64,000 bases of DNA from an uncultured Roseobacter sp. (GCF_947492555.1 NZ_CANLNE010000003.1:992001-1056000); one strand, 5' to 3'. Positions 18,294-31,506 are shown, counted from the first letter of the stretch. Notes: generated by a model from the sequence alone, not told the origin. Translations and numbers: made by a program.

Positions 18294-18725
18294 TTATATC
18301 GACGCTTTTGCCGGCGGAATGGCGTAGGTGAGGCTCGCCCGGGCAACGGGTGCATCGACGCCTTCGGAATAGATCAACACATCGCTGACCGACAATTGCC
18401 TGCCCAGTTTCAGCAACCGCACCTTGCCGATCAGATCGACACCTGCTGCAGGCTTGCGCATGAAGTCGATGCTGCAGTTGGTTGTCACCGCCAGCGCCTG
18501 CGGGCCGATCCGCGCGAGCGTCATGAGATAGGCCCCAACATCCGCCAGCGCAAAAAGTGTCGGACCCGAAACGGTGCCACCCGGGCGCAGATGCTTGTAA
18601 CTGACATTCAAACGCACTGTCAGCGTCTCGGGCGCCACCTCCTCAACGGTGAAATCACCGGCCACCTGCTCAAACACCTGATCCAAAAAGGTATTCAACG
18701 CGGCTGCGTCCATTTTTATGTCCAT
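18294..18725 (-). CDS. PaaI-type hotdog thioesterase
   Basis: A 143-residue hotdog-fold protein with the family motif region PGGTVSGPTLFALADVGAYL and a following strand VTTNCSIDFMRKP, typical of PaaI/YdiI acyl-CoA thioesterases. The acyl-CoA substrate is unknown. The ATG at 18725 is chosen because GGGAG lies seven bases before it; a longer reading to 18812 lacks such a site. About 60 bases separate it from the kelch gene downstream, so the two may be cotranscribed. Confidence 0.85.
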   Translation of the reverse strand: MDIKMDAAALNTFLDQVFEQVAGDFTVEEVAPETLTVRLNVSYKHLRPGGTVSGPTLFALADVGAYLMTLARIGPQALAVTTNCSIDFMRKPAAGVDLIGKVRLLKLGRQLSVSDVLIYSEGVDAPVARASLTYAIPPAKASI

Positions 18726-18917
18726 GCAGATGCTCCCTTGCCCTGCCGTCACGTTGAGCGAATTCTCCCCGCAGAGCAAGCCAGCGCATGAGCTGGGAAC
18801 ATTTGACGCCACGTCGCACGATTGTTTCCAAATCGGAGCAGCAGAGTTTCTACCTGCGGTATTTTAATTTGGGCAGGAACGTGGCAACTATAGGGCAAGG
18901 CGGAAACGTCTTGATGC

Positions 18918-18996
18918 TTTTGGGTCGCCGTGGGCGGAAGGTCCCTCCAAACCAGTCTCTCGCTGGTTCGACATTCCCGCAGCGGCGACCCCAAAA
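18918..18996. repeat. 79-base imperfect palindromic element
   Basis: TTTTGGG-TCGCCG at the left end pairs with CGGCGA-CCCCAAAA at the right end. A second inner stem forms between TGGGCGGAA and TTCCCGCA, and AACCAG (18950-18955) pairs with CTGGTT (18963-18968) around a seven-base loop. The whole can fold into one long hairpin in either strand. It sits in the 345-base gap before trmFO, where no gene is visible. It resembles a REP/MITE-like intergenic repeat; only one copy is present in this window. Confidence 0.55.
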
Positions 18997-19070
18997 ACTT
19001 CCCTCTCATATCACCACGCAGGAGTAGTACCGCCTTGCTGGCGGTTGCACCGCGTGGGGGCCTGCCTTAC

Positions 19071-20435
19071 ATGGCGAACATGACAGAAGAATTGCATATC
19101 GTCGGCGGCGGCATGGCCGGATCAGAAGCGGCCTGGCAGGCGGCGCATATGGGCGTGCAGGTTGTGCTGCACGAAATGCGCCCCGAGGTCGGCACCTTTG
19201 CCCATCAGACCGGGTTGTTGGGCGAGATGGTGTGTTCCAACTCCTTTCGCTCCGACGACAGTGAACAAAACGCCGTTGGGCTCTTGCATTGGGAAATGCG
19301 CGCTGCCGGTGGTCTGATCATGCAGATGGCGGACAAACACCGCCTGCCCGCAGGTGGCGCGCTGGCGGTGGACCGTCATCCCTTTGCGCAATCGGTCACC
19401 GATGCGCTGGTCGCGCACCCGAATGTGCGTGTCGAATATGGCGAGATCACCGAGCTGCCCAGCGACGGCCAGTGGATCATTGCAACGGGCCCGCTGACCT
19501 CCGGCGCGCTGGGACAGGCCATTGCGGCGGAGACCGGGGCCGAGGCTTTGGCCTTCTTCGACGCCATTGCGCCCATCGTCTATTTCGACAGCATCGACAT
19601 GTCGCGCGCCTGGATGCAATCGCGCTATGACAAGGGCGAGACGGAGGAAGAGCGCACCGCCTATCTCAACTGCCCGATGGACCGCGACCAGTACGAAGGG
19701 TTCATCGATGCGCTAATGGCGGCCGACAAGACCGAATTCCACGAAGGTGAAACAGCCGGGTATTTCGACGGCTGCCTGCCCATCGAGGTGATGGCGGAGC
19801 GCGGGCGCGAGACCCTGCGCTTTGGCCCGATGAAGCCCGTGGGCCTGACCAACCCGCATCAGCCGGACGTGAAACCCTATGCGGTGGTGCAGCTGCGGCG
19901 CGACAACAAGCTCGGCACGCTTTACAATATCGTCGGCTTCCAGACCAAGATGAAATACGGCGCGCAAACAGATGTTTTCAAACGCATTCCGGGCCTGGAA
20001 AATGCCAGTTTTGCCCGGCTGGGCGGCATCCACCGCAACACGTTCCTGAATTCCCCGACGTTGCTCGACGGGCAGATGCGGCTGCGCTCACGTCCGAACA
20101 TTCGCTTTGCCGGCCAGATCACCGGGGTCGAAGGGTATGTGGAATCCGCTGCCATGGGCCTGTTGGCGGGGCGTCTGGCGGCCAGTGCCATTTTGGGCAG
20201 CCCGATCGAGACACCGCCTCCCAGCACGGCAACCGGTGCGCTGATCACGCATATCAGCGGCGGGGCCGAGGCCAAGACGTTCCAGCCGATGAATGTGAAC
20301 TTTGGGCTCTTCCCGCCGGTCGAGGGCCTGAAGGGCGGCAGGCGTGGCCGCAAGGACCGCTACAAGGCCTATACGGACCGGGCCAAGGCGGCCTGGCAAG
20401 AGTGGCTTGGCACCGGCGCACTGGACGCCGCCTAG
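19071..20435 (+). CDS. trmFO: FADH2/folate-dependent tRNA m5U54 methyltransferase
   Basis: Methylates U54 in the T-loop of tRNAs using 5,10-methylenetetrahydrofolate and FADH2. The 454 residues start with the FAD-binding [11 protein letters not shown] (residues 12-22). The protein has the conserved Cys55 in MVCSNSFR and the second family Cys in [13 protein letters not shown], both implicated in catalysis. The ending, [18 protein letters not shown], is typical. The start is ATG 19071 or ATG 19080; longer in-frame readings run into the palindromic element and are unlikely. Confidence 0.95.
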   Translation: MANMTEELHIVGGGMAGSEAAWQAAHMGVQVVLHEMRPEVGTFAHQTGLLGEMVCSNSFRSDDSEQNAVGLLHWEMRAAGGLIMQMADKHRLPAGGALAVDRHPFAQSVTDALVAHPNVRVEYGEITELPSDGQWIIATGPLTSGALGQAIAAETGAEALAFFDAIAPIVYFDSIDMSRAWMQSRYDKGETEEERTAYLNCPMDRDQYEGFIDALMAADKTEFHEGETAGYFDGCLPIEVMAERGRETLRFGPMKPVGLTNPHQPDVKPYAVVQLRRDNKLGTLYNIVGFQTKMKYGAQTDVFKRIPGLENASFARLGGIHRNTFLNSPTLLDGQMRLRSRPNIRFAGQITGVEGYVESAAMGLLAGRLAASAILGSPIETPPPSTATGALITHISGGAEAKTFQPMNVNFGLFPPVEGLKGGRRGRKDRYKAYTDRAKAAWQEWLGTGALDAA

Positions 20436-20457
20436 TCAAGCCGGTTACCCTTGGGCC

Positions 20458-21072
20458 ATGACACAAAAATTTCTGGACAAGGTCTACGACGCCCGCGATG
20501 CGGATGAAACCCGCACTCTCTATAACGACTGGTCTGCCAGCTATGACGCCGAAGTCGGCAGTCAGGGGTATGCGACCCCGGGCCGATGCGCCGAGGCTCT
20601 GGCGCAGTTCATGAAGGATCAGACCCTGCCGGTGCTGGATTTCGGCTGTGGCACCGGGCTTTCGGGGCTGGCGCTGAAGCTTGCCGGGTTTGCCACCATC
20701 GACGGTGTGGATCTGTCCGAAGAAATGTTGGCCAAGGCCCGCGCCAAGAGACTCTACCGCACCCTCACAGTGATCGAGGCGGATGCACCGCTCCCCGTCA
20801 CGCCGGGCGACTATGCCGCGATTGCTGCCATCGGGGTGATCGGGGCGGGTGCCGCGCCGATTTCGGTTTTCGACGACCTGATGAAGGCCCTGGCCCCGGG
20901 GGGCTTTCTGGTGCTGTCGCTGAATGATCACGCGCTGCAGGACCGCGCAAACGAAGCCCGTCTTTGCGAGTGGATCGACTGCGGTGCCGCCCGTCTGCTC
21001 TTTCGTGACAGCGGCCCGCATTTACCCGGGATCAACTTGAACTCCAACGTCTACGTGCTTGAGAAAAATTGA
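20458..21072 (+). CDS. Class I SAM-dependent methyltransferase
   Basis: A 204-residue methyltransferase with motif I VLDFGCGTGLSG near residue 61 and motif post-I IDGVDLSEEML. Its N-terminal YDARDADETRTLYNDWSASYD resembles the Williams-Beuren WBSCR27-like group. The substrate is unknown. It starts 22 bases after trmFO and its stop codon overlaps the TTG start of gluQRS, so the three genes form one transcript; a tRNA- or translation-related role is a weak inference from this context. Confidence 0.85.
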   Translation: MTQKFLDKVYDARDADETRTLYNDWSASYDAEVGSQGYATPGRCAEALAQFMKDQTLPVLDFGCGTGLSGLALKLAGFATIDGVDLSEEMLAKARAKRLYRTLTVIEADAPLPVTPGDYAAIAAIGVIGAGAAPISVFDDLMKALAPGGFLVLSLNDHALQDRANEARLCEWIDCGAARLLFRDSGPHLPGINLNSNVYVLEKN

Positions 21073-21959
21073 CAATTCGCACCCGGTTTGCCCCGTCACC
21101 GACAGGGCCTCTGCATCTTGGTCATGCCTTCTCGGCGCTTGTTGCCTACGACATGGCTCATGCGGCAGAGGGTGATTTCCTGCTGCGGATTGAAGACATC
21201 GATACATCACGCGTCCGGCCCGCCTGGGAGGCGCAGATCTATGAGGATCTGCAGTGGCTCGGCCTCGACTGGCCGACACCCGTATTGCGACAGTCGGAGA
21301 ATATGGCAGCCTATGAAAGCGCCCTGGACCGGCTGTGGCAAGCTGGCCTGCTCTACCCCTGCAGTTGCAACCGCCGGGATATTCTGGAGGCGATGTCCGC
21401 CCCGCAGGAAGGTGCGACCCTGCCCATGGGACCCGATGGGTTGATCTACCCCGGCACCTGCCGGGATATCCCCCGGGGTCCGGGCGCAGAACGTCCCCGG
21501 GATAGCGCGCTGCGGCTCGATATGCGCCGCGCCGTGGCACAGCGCCTCTTTGCCTTTACCGAAACCGGTGCGGGACCTGGGGGTGAAACCGGCCTGATCA
21601 CCGTGACGCCCGATCAATTGATACAGCACGTCGGAGACGTGGTTTTATCCCGGCGCGACATGGGCACCTCTTACCATCTCTCGGTCGTGGTGGACGATGC
21701 GGCGCAGGACATCACCCATGTCACCCGCGGCGCTGATCTCTTTGAGGCGACGGCGATTCACGTGATCCTGCAGGATCTCCTGGACCTGCCGACACCGCTT
21801 TATCATCACCACCGGCTGATCCGGGATGAGGCTGGCAAGAGGCTGGCCAAGCGCGACGACGCGCGCGCGCTGGCCACCTACCGTGATCAGGGTCTGCAGC
21901 CCGCCGACATTCGTAGCATGCTGGGCCTGCCCTCGACGGCAGGCTCACAGGGGCTGTGA
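21069..21959 (+). CDS. gluQ: Glutamyl-Q tRNA(Asp) synthetase
   Basis: Attaches glutamate to queuosine at position 34 of tRNA(Asp). The 296 residues resemble the catalytic core of GluRS without the anticodon-binding domain. They include the HIGH-type motif [11 protein letters not shown] at residues 8-18, a zinc-site region with CSC and the later Cys of TCRDIP, and KRLAKRDDA as the KMSKS equivalent. The start is TTG 21069, overlapping the preceding stop (ATTGA); no nearer ATG exists. Its last 15 bases overlap the convergent hisI gene. Confidence 0.93.
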   Translation: MTIRTRFAPSPTGPLHLGHAFSALVAYDMAHAAEGDFLLRIEDIDTSRVRPAWEAQIYEDLQWLGLDWPTPVLRQSENMAAYESALDRLWQAGLLYPCSCNRRDILEAMSAPQEGATLPMGPDGLIYPGTCRDIPRGPGAERPRDSALRLDMRRAVAQRLFAFTETGAGPGGETGLITVTPDQLIQHVGDVVLSRRDMGTSYHLSVVVDDAAQDITHVTRGADLFEATAIHVILQDLLDLPTPLYHHHRLIRDEAGKRLAKRDDARALATYRDQGLQPADIRSMLGLPSTAGSQGL

Positions 21960-22316
21960 CAGCTCCACCTCACCGGCTTCGGACACGCCCGTATAAAAAC
22001 AGCTGCGCCGTCCGGTGTGGCAGGCCGCGCCCACCTGCCGGACCTGCATCAGAAGGCAATCGCGGTCGCAGTCCACGCGCATGTCCACCAGCGTCTGGTG
22101 ATGTCCGCTGGTCTCGCCCTTGACCCAAAAGGCCTGTCGTGACCGGCTCCAATAGGTGACCTTGCCTGTCGCAAGTGTCTGCATCACGCTCTCGCGGTTC
22201 ATCCAGGCCATCATCAGCACCTCGCCATTGTCGGCATCCTGCGCAATTGCGGGGATCAGACCGGCCGCGTCGTAGCGCAGGCTATCGGGGTCGAAGGGAA
22301 CGGGATCGTGAGACAT
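21945..22316 (-). CDS. hisI: Phosphoribosyl-AMP cyclohydrolase
   Basis: Third step of histidine synthesis: opens the adenine ring of phosphoribosyl-AMP. The 123-residue single-domain protein (HisE is not fused) has [10 protein letters not shown], the Mg site DCDRDCLL and the zinc cysteines of [11 protein letters not shown]. It overlaps the end of gluQRS by 15 bases on the opposite strand. No other his gene is in the window. Confidence 0.96.
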   Translation of the reverse strand: MSHDPVPFDPDSLRYDAAGLIPAIAQDADNGEVLMMAWMNRESVMQTLATGKVTYWSRSRQAFWVKGETSGHHQTLVDMRVDCDRDCLLMQVRQVGAACHTGRRSCFYTGVSEAGEVELSQPL

Positions 22317-22393
22317 GCGAAAAACCTTTTTGCATCTGCTGCGTCAGGACTTATGTATGAAAGTCGAAAACAACGGAAGGCCGTCTGGGTCCC

Positions 22394-22846
22394 ATGTCTG
22401 GTGAAAACGATCTGATCAAACTCTATTCCGGCCGTATTCTGGCCCTTGCGGCGGATATCCCGCATCTGGGACAGCTTGATGCGCCGATGGCCCGGGTCAA
22501 GAAGCGCTCGCCCCTCTGCGGTTCCGCCGTCACGGTCGATCTGAATGTCGAGAATGGACAGGTCAGCGCCTATGCGCAGGATGTGAAGGCCTGTGCGCTG
22601 GGGCAAGCGGCGGCTGCCGTCACGGGCGGTGCGATCATTGGCCGAACCCTGCCGGAGCTTGAAGCGGCGCGTGATGCATTGCGGGCCATGCTGAAAGACG
22701 TAGGCCCGGTGCCCGCCGCCCCCTTTGACGGGTTCGAGGTGTTGGAGCCCGCGCGGGACTACAAGAACCGTCACGCCTCCATCCTGCTCAGCATCGAAGC
22801 GGCTTGCGAGGCAATGACACAGGCGCTTCAGGCCGACTGCGCCTGA
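22394..22846 (+). CDS. Iron-sulfur cluster assembly scaffold protein (NifU/IscU-like)
   Basis: A 150-residue IscU-fold protein. Three cysteine positions fit cluster ligands: SPLCGS, VKACALGQAA and a late Cys in the C-terminal helix region. It builds or transfers Fe-S clusters in the cytoplasm. No isc or suf genes are beside it. It is divergent from hisI and precedes the chemotaxis gene by about 70 bases. Confidence 0.85.
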   Translation: MSGENDLIKLYSGRILALAADIPHLGQLDAPMARVKKRSPLCGSAVTVDLNVENGQVSAYAQDVKACALGQAAAAVTGGAIIGRTLPELEAARDALRAMLKDVGPVPAAPFDGFEVLEPARDYKNRHASILLSIEAACEAMTQALQADCA

Positions 22847-22895
22847 GATCAGGGCCTGTATTAGCAATTTTTAAGTAAATTCGTGACAGTAAGTT

Positions 22896-22913
22896 CCGCA
22901 GGCAAATCTGCGG
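22896..22913 (+). promoter_or_regulatory. Hairpin at the ribosome site of the chemotaxis gene
   Basis: CCGCAG (22896-22901) and CTGCGG (22908-22913) form a six-base-pair stem directly followed by GGCAGC and the ATG at 22920. The stem includes part of the GGGG that would serve as ribosome site, so it could limit translation. Confidence 0.35.
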
Positions 22914-22919
22914 GGCAGC

Positions 22920-24314
22920 ATGAACATCCAACCTCAGTTTGACGACAACAGGCATGCGGATCGATTAACGCAGGCTGCGGCAGCGCTTGGATATGAAATC
23001 GTTGACATTGCCGGGTTTCTCGATCTGGTGGAGGAACACGCAAGGGCGCAGCGCCGGGGGTTGAGCGTGCTGGATGAGCGTGCCAGCGAAATGGGCAAGG
23101 CCAATTCCGATGTGCGCGACGCGGTGCAGACCATGGCGCAGAACACCGATGAGACCGCCCGCGATGTGAAATCTTCCGCCGAACTGGTCCGGACAACGGG
23201 GGAAAAGACTCGCAGTGTTGCCGGATGGGTGCAGGACCTGTCCCAGAAAACCGAAGCGGTCGGCGATACGCTCTCAGCGGTGAAAACCAACAACCAGCAG
23301 ATTGCCGGCATTGCGACGCAGGTGAACACGCTGGCGATCAACGCCAAGATCGAAGCGGCCCGCGCCGGGGATGCGGGGCGTGGCTTTGCCGTGGTGGCCG
23401 ATGCCATCAACGAGTTGTCCCAGAAAACCCGCGATGCAGCGGTCGAGATTTCGAACAACATCGAATCCCTGGCGGACTGGATTTTGGAGCTTGGCAAGGA
23501 AGCGAGCGGGATTGCGACACAGGCCGCTGACGTGCTGGAAAATGCCGGTGGCACGGACACGGCGCTCAGCCGGATGGAAACCTCGATCACGTCGGCCAAC
23601 CAACAGGCGCAGCGGATCGCCGAGCAGGCAGAGCGTATGCATTCCGCCATGTCTGATTTCGAGCCCGCCCTGAAGGAGATCGACACCGCCGTGCAGTCAA
23701 CCTCTTCCGGTATCGAGAAGACCCATGAACGGGTGTTGCGCCTGATCGACACCTCGGAGACGATTGTTCAATCGACTGCCCTGTTGGGCGGCAATTCCGT
23801 CGACACGCCTTTCATTCAACGGGCGCAGAACCTTGCGCGCGAGTTGGGTGACCGCCTGGAGGAGGCCGTGGAGAGCGGGACCACCACGATGTCGCGCCTG
23901 TTTGACCGCAACTATCGCCCGATCCCGGGATCCGATCCGGAGCAGGTCATCAACGAGTGTACCGAAGTGATGGACCGTATCCTGCCGCCCTTGCAGGAAC
24001 CCGTTCTGGAGATGGACAGCAAGGTCGTTTTCTGTGCAGCCGTCGATACAAACGGGTATCTGCCGACGCACAACCGCAAATTCTCCCATCCGCCCAGCGA
24101 CGATCCGGTGTGGAACATGGCCCATTGCCGCAATCGCCGCATTTTCGACGATCGGGTCGGGCTGAAGGCGGGGCGCAACACCGAGCCGTTCCTGCTGCAG
24201 GTTTATCGCCGGGACATGGGCGGCGGAGAGTTCAAGATGATGAAAGACCTATCCGCGCCCATTTTTGTGCAAGGCAGGCACTGGGGCGGGTTGCGGCTGG
24301 CCTACACTTTCTGA
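22920..24314 (+). CDS. Soluble methyl-accepting chemotaxis protein
   Basis: A 464-residue receptor without any membrane segment, so cytoplasmic. The signalling hairpin is in the N-terminal half: residues about 60-250 are coiled coil with the tip [21 protein letters not shown], which binds CheA/CheW. The C-terminal part (about 300-464) contains conserved Cys, His and Trp residues ([29 protein letters not shown]). It resembles a small sensory domain found C-terminal in such receptors. The ligand is unknown. No other chemotaxis gene is nearby. Confidence 0.88.
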   Translation: MNIQPQFDDNRHADRLTQAAAALGYEIVDIAGFLDLVEEHARAQRRGLSVLDERASEMGKANSDVRDAVQTMAQNTDETARDVKSSAELVRTTGEKTRSVAGWVQDLSQKTEAVGDTLSAVKTNNQQIAGIATQVNTLAINAKIEAARAGDAGRGFAVVADAINELSQKTRDAAVEISNNIESLADWILELGKEASGIATQAADVLENAGGTDTALSRMETSITSANQQAQRIAEQAERMHSAMSDFEPALKEIDTAVQSTSSGIEKTHERVLRLIDTSETIVQSTALLGGNSVDTPFIQRAQNLARELGDRLEEAVESGTTTMSRLFDRNYRPIPGSDPEQVINECTEVMDRILPPLQEPVLEMDSKVVFCAAVDTNGYLPTHNRKFSHPPSDDPVWNMAHCRNRRIFDDRVGLKAGRNTEPFLLQVYRRDMGGGEFKMMKDLSAPIFVQGRHWGGLRLAYTF

Positions 24315-24324
24315 CGCCCTTGCG

Positions 24325-24362
24325 AAAAAAAACGCCGCACGTCCCGAGCAGGACGGCGGCGT
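24325..24362 (-). terminator. Rho-independent terminator, minus strand
   Basis: Read on the minus strand, ACGCCGCC-GTCC (24351-24362) pairs with GGAC-GTGCGGCGT (24332-24344) with one bulge, followed by eight T. On the plus strand there is no T run, so it serves the minus-strand transcript of the small gene or RNA at 24.4-24.6 kb. Confidence 0.8.
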
Positions 24363-24449
24363 CAGGTTAAGCGTCTCTCGCGGGGGAGTCCTGTACATGC
24401 GGCAGGGGGAAGACCCTGATGAGACGTGGAACAGGCAGTGTTCGTCTCA
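24325..24449 (-). ncRNA. Candidate small RNA or structured 3' UTR
   Basis: On the minus strand the segment begins with a stable hairpin (TGAGAC-GAACA at 24439-24449 side pairing with the 24420-24433 side, five-base loop). It continues with two C-rich unpaired stretches, TTCCCCCTGCC and ACTCCCCCGCG, and ends in a strong intrinsic terminator. C-rich anti-ribosome-site motifs plus a terminator are the usual build of trans-acting sRNAs in Alphaproteobacteria. It could be processed from the mRNA of the 42-codon gene just upstream or have its own promoter; I see no clear promoter. Confidence 0.45.
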
Positions 24450-24505
24450 AGCACCGGATTGGGAAAAGTGCTGGCACATACGAGGCGCGAGATCGCAGGC
24501 AGAAA

Positions 24506-24634
24506 TCAGGTAAGAGACGGCAGGTGTAACCCCACCACAAGCATCACGATGAGTGCCGTTGCCCCTGCTGCATCCTGAAGCAACGTCGCGTGAGACCGCG
24601 ATGCGATGTCTTTGATCTGTAGCAGTATGGACAT
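24506..24634 (-). CDS. Small membrane protein (42 aa)
   Basis: A 42-codon gene starting MSILLQIKDIASRSH. An amphipathic N-terminal half is followed by a hydrophobic helix (ATALIVMLVVGLHLP), so a single-pass inner-membrane peptide is likely. GGAGG stands eight bases before the ATG, an excellent ribosome site. It has an AT-rich upstream region with an inverted repeat, and a terminator about 140 bases downstream. These three features together make it a real gene despite its length. Function unknown. Confidence 0.7.
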   Translation of the reverse strand: MSILLQIKDIASRSHATLLQDAAGATALIVMLVVGLHLPSLT

Positions 24635-24661
24635 GACAACCCTCCGTTCTGTTGCCCCTTT

Positions 24662-24703
24662 GTTCTCATAATTTTAATCAACTGTAAAGAACTTAATGAG
24701 AAC
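24662..24703. promoter_or_regulatory. Inverted repeat GTTCTCAT-N26-ATGAGAAC
   Basis: A perfect eight-base inverted repeat with a 26-base AT-rich spacer lies 28 bases upstream of the 42-codon gene, flanking the sequence where its promoter should be. This is the arrangement of an operator pair. The binding protein is unknown. Confidence 0.45.
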
Positions 24704-24731
24704 ATTCGCGAACAAAAGTGCTTTGGTTCGC

Positions 24732-28969
<4,238 letters not shown>

Positions 28970-29031
28970 TTAGATATGCGGAGGTCCGGGTCAGGTCCAG
29001 TTCATTTCGTTTGGAAGACTTCACTGCGTCG

Positions 29032-29060
29032 GGTCCGGCACAAGCCCCCTTGGCCGGACC
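29032..29060 (-). terminator. Hairpin downstream of ctrA
   Basis: GGTCCGGC (29032-29039) and GCCGGACC (29053-29060) form a perfect eight-base-pair stem just after the ctrA stop. No T run follows, so it may only protect the mRNA end or act weakly. Confidence 0.4.
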
Positions 29061-29073
29061 ATACAGCGAGTGA

Positions 29074-29793
29074 TTAAGCGCCGACTGCCAGCCGTTGCGG
29101 ATCATCGACCTGGTTGGGTTCAGGATCCCGCAAAACGTAGCCACGCCCCCAGACGGTTTCGATATAATTTTCGCCACCTGTCGCGGTGCTGAGTTTCTTG
29201 CGCAGCTTGCAGATGAAGACGTCGATGATCTTCAACTCAGGCTCGTCCATGCCGCCGTAAAGGTGGTTCAGGAACATTTCCTTCGTCAAGGTCGTGCCTT
29301 TGCGCAGCGACAGAAGTTCCAGCATCTGGTATTCTTTGCCTGTCAAATGCACCGGTTTGTTGTCCGCACTGACGGTCTTGGCATCCAGGTTCACCGAAAT
29401 CAGGCCGGTGTCGATCACGGATTGGGAATGCCCTTTCGAGCGTCGGATAATCGCATGAATGCGGGCCACCAATTCTTCGCGATGGAATGGTTTGGTCAAG
29501 TAATCATCCGCCCCGAAACCAAAGCCCTTAATCTTGTTCTCAGTATCATCAGCGCCCGACAGGATCAGAATTGGCGTCTCGATACGCGACAGGCGCAACT
29601 GACGCAGCACCTCGTGCCCATTCATGTCCGGCAGATCGAGATCAAGCAGAATCAGATCATAATCGTACAGTTTTGCAAGATCGATCCCTTCCTCCCCCAG
29701 ATCCGTCGCATAGACGTTCAGATTGGCGTGTGTCAGCATCAGTTCGATGCTCTTCGAGGTTGTGGGGTCGTCTTCCACTAGCAGTACGCGCAT
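29074..29793 (-). CDS. ctrA: Cell-cycle/motility response regulator CtrA
   Basis: A 239-residue OmpR-type regulator. The receiver domain has phospho-acceptor Asp51 ([11 protein letters not shown]), the same number as in Caulobacter. The C-terminal winged helix contains [20 protein letters not shown] and ends near [11 protein letters not shown]. In Rhodobacterales CtrA mainly controls flagellar motility and gene-transfer-agent genes rather than viability. The sciP gene lies directly upstream on the same strand. CtrA boxes in the 98-base gap suggest autoregulation. Confidence 0.97.
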   Translation of the reverse strand: MRVLLVEDDPTTSKSIELMLTHANLNVYATDLGEEGIDLAKLYDYDLILLDLDLPDMNGHEVLRQLRLSRIETPILILSGADDTENKIKGFGFGADDYLTKPFHREELVARIHAIIRRSKGHSQSVIDTGLISVNLDAKTVSADNKPVHLTGKEYQMLELLSLRKGTTLTKEMFLNHLYGGMDEPELKIIDVFICKLRKKLSTATGGENYIETVWGRGYVLRDPEPNQVDDPQRLAVGA

Positions 29794-29829
29794 GATTTTC
29801 TCCGCATCGGGTGAACGTTTACATCGGAA

Positions 29830-29864
29830 TTAACCGTGAAGAAAAAAGGTTAATCACACGTTAC
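29830..29864 (-). promoter_or_regulatory. CtrA boxes upstream of ctrA
   Basis: TTAA (29850-29853), seven bases, TTAC (29861-29864) matches the CtrA consensus with one mismatch. A second TTAACC half-site (29830-29835) forms an inverted repeat with GGTTAA (29848-29853). They lie about 40-70 bases before the ctrA start, the position expected for autoregulation as known in Caulobacter. Confidence 0.6.
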
Positions 29865-29891
29865 CGTCTGCAAGAATATTACGCGAACAAC

Positions 29892-30173
29892 TTATGGTTG
29901 TCTATATTTTTGTAAGGCTGTGGCCTTCAGGGCATCTTCACCATGCTCTGAAACAGCCTTTACCCACTCGTGAAATTCATCTTCGCTGATCTGATAGCGC
30001 TTCAGCGCATCGCTCTGTGTGATCAACCCATAGGCCACACCTCGCACGACCGCAGCTTTGCGCGATGCCACCCAACGTTTCGTACGCGCAGGCGGAAGGT
30101 CGGCCTGTGTCATGACACTACCGTCCGCCAATGTTACCGATCGTGGCCCATCCACTTTCTTTAGATACATCAC
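29892..30173 (-). CDS. sciP: SciP-like CtrA inhibitor (DUF1153)
   Basis: A 93-residue DUF1153 protein with a helix-turn-helix-like core (AVVRGVAYGLITQSDALKRY in part, then ISEDEFHEWV). In Caulobacter SciP binds CtrA and blocks recruitment of RNA polymerase. In Caulobacter sciP is not beside ctrA; here it is immediately upstream on the same strand, so activator and inhibitor may share transcription. The first codons are ATG ATG; either may serve. Confidence 0.88.
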   Translation of the reverse strand: MMYLKKVDGPRSVTLADGSVMTQADLPPARTKRWVASRKAAVVRGVAYGLITQSDALKRYQISEDEFHEWVKAVSEHGEDALKATALQKYRQP

Positions 30174-30294
30174 TCATACCCGTTCTTACTCTGTTGGACA
30201 GACCTTGACGCGAGGGCCTTAAAGACCGATGAAGCGCGCTCTTGAGAGTAATTAGGATTTTCCTATATTTCCTCAGAAGTCCCGGAGAACCCTG

Positions 30295-31437
30295 ATGCCG
30301 CTTGATCAAAAGCCCCCATTGAATTCGCTTGGCTTTGCCAAGGCGCCCGCCGACACGCGGGTCGTCGTTGCGATGTCGGGCGGCGTCGACAGCTCTGTTG
30401 TTGCAGCTATGCTGGCCGAAGAGGGCTATGACGTCGTGGGCGTGACCCTGCAACTTTACGATCATGGTGCCGCGCTGGCCAAGAAAGGCGCCTGCTGTGC
30501 CGGGCTTGATATTCACGACGCGCGACGCGTGGCCGAGACGATGGGTTTTCCGCATTACGTGCTGGATTATGAGAACATTTTTAAAGATGCCGTGATTGAC
30601 GAGTTCGCAGACAGCTATCTCGGCGGGGCAACACCGGTGCCCTGCATCCGCTGCAATGAACGTGTCAAGTTCAAGGACCTGCTGGAAACGGCCAAGGATC
30701 TGGAAGCCGATTGCATGGCGACGGGGCACTATATCCAGCGCAAGACAGGCGCGCAGGGGGCAGAGCTGCACGCCGCAGCCGACAGCGCCCGCGATCAGAG
30801 CTATTTCCTGTTCTCCACCACGCCCGAGCAGCTCGAATTTCTGCGCTTTCCACTGGGTCATCTGGCCTCAAAAGGTGACACCCGCGCATTGGCGGCAAAA
30901 TACGGGCTGAGCGTGGCAGACAAGCCAGACAGCCAGGACATCTGCTTCGTGCCCAATGGCGATTATGCCTCGGTGATCCGCAAGCTGCGACCGGAAGCGG
31001 CCGATCCCGGTGATATCGTGCATGCGGACGGGCGCGTGTTGGCGCGTCATGACGGTGTCATTAACTATACCATCGGTCAACGCCGCGGTCTGGGAATCGG
31101 CGGGCTGGCCGAACCACTTTATGTGGTGAAACTCGACGCGGACACGAAAACCGTGGTGGTTGGACCGAAAGACATGCTCGCCACCCGCACCGTGCCGGTC
31201 CGCGAGATCAACTGGCTGGGGGATGCTCCCTTCGAGAGCCGCGCCGAATGGCACCTCGCGGTCAAGGTGCGCTCCACCCGTCCCCCGACCGAGGCCATCA
31301 TCCGCCCAATCAGCGCAACAGAAGCCACCGTTGAACTGGTGACACCCGAAGAAGGTGTCTCGCCCGGACAGGCCTGCGTCTTCTACGACCCCGACAGTAG
31401 CCGCATCTATGGCGGCGGCTGGATTCACAAGGGCTGA
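30295..31437 (+). CDS. mnmA: tRNA 2-thiouridine(34) synthase MnmA
   Basis: Thiolates U34 of tRNA(Lys), tRNA(Glu) and tRNA(Gln). The 380 residues have the PP-loop SGGVDSS at 28-34 and the catalytic cysteines Cys120 ([10 protein letters not shown]) and Cys217 (DSQDICF). The C-terminal beta-barrel ends in YGGGWIHKG. It is divergent from sciP with a 121-base gap and convergent with lpxB. Confidence 0.97.
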   Translation: MPLDQKPPLNSLGFAKAPADTRVVVAMSGGVDSSVVAAMLAEEGYDVVGVTLQLYDHGAALAKKGACCAGLDIHDARRVAETMGFPHYVLDYENIFKDAVIDEFADSYLGGATPVPCIRCNERVKFKDLLETAKDLEADCMATGHYIQRKTGAQGAELHAAADSARDQSYFLFSTTPEQLEFLRFPLGHLASKGDTRALAAKYGLSVADKPDSQDICFVPNGDYASVIRKLRPEAADPGDIVHADGRVLARHDGVINYTIGQRRGLGIGGLAEPLYVVKLDADTKTVVVGPKDMLATRTVPVREINWLGDAPFESRAEWHLAVKVRSTRPPTEAIIRPISATEATVELVTPEEGVSPGQACVFYDPDSSRIYGGGWIHKG

Positions 31438-31477
31438 CATCCCGATAATGTCCGCCGGTCCGGCACGCGGCAAGCTG

Positions 31478-31497
31478 TTTGACCCGTCAGGGTCAAA
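31478..31497. terminator. Hairpin between convergent mnmA and lpxB
   Basis: TTTGACCC (31478-31485), loop GTCA, GGGTCAAA (31490-31497): a perfect eight-base-pair stem lying between two converging genes. The ends give a short T/A flank on each strand, so it may stop transcription from both sides. Confidence 0.5.
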
Positions 31498-31506
31498 TGC
31501 ATGGTG

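Noticed and set aside
18918-18996. The palindrome as tRNA, tmRNA piece or SRP RNA
   Set aside because: No anticodon arm, no CCA end, no conserved SRP core; the T-loop-like GGTTCGA is just part of the central hairpin.
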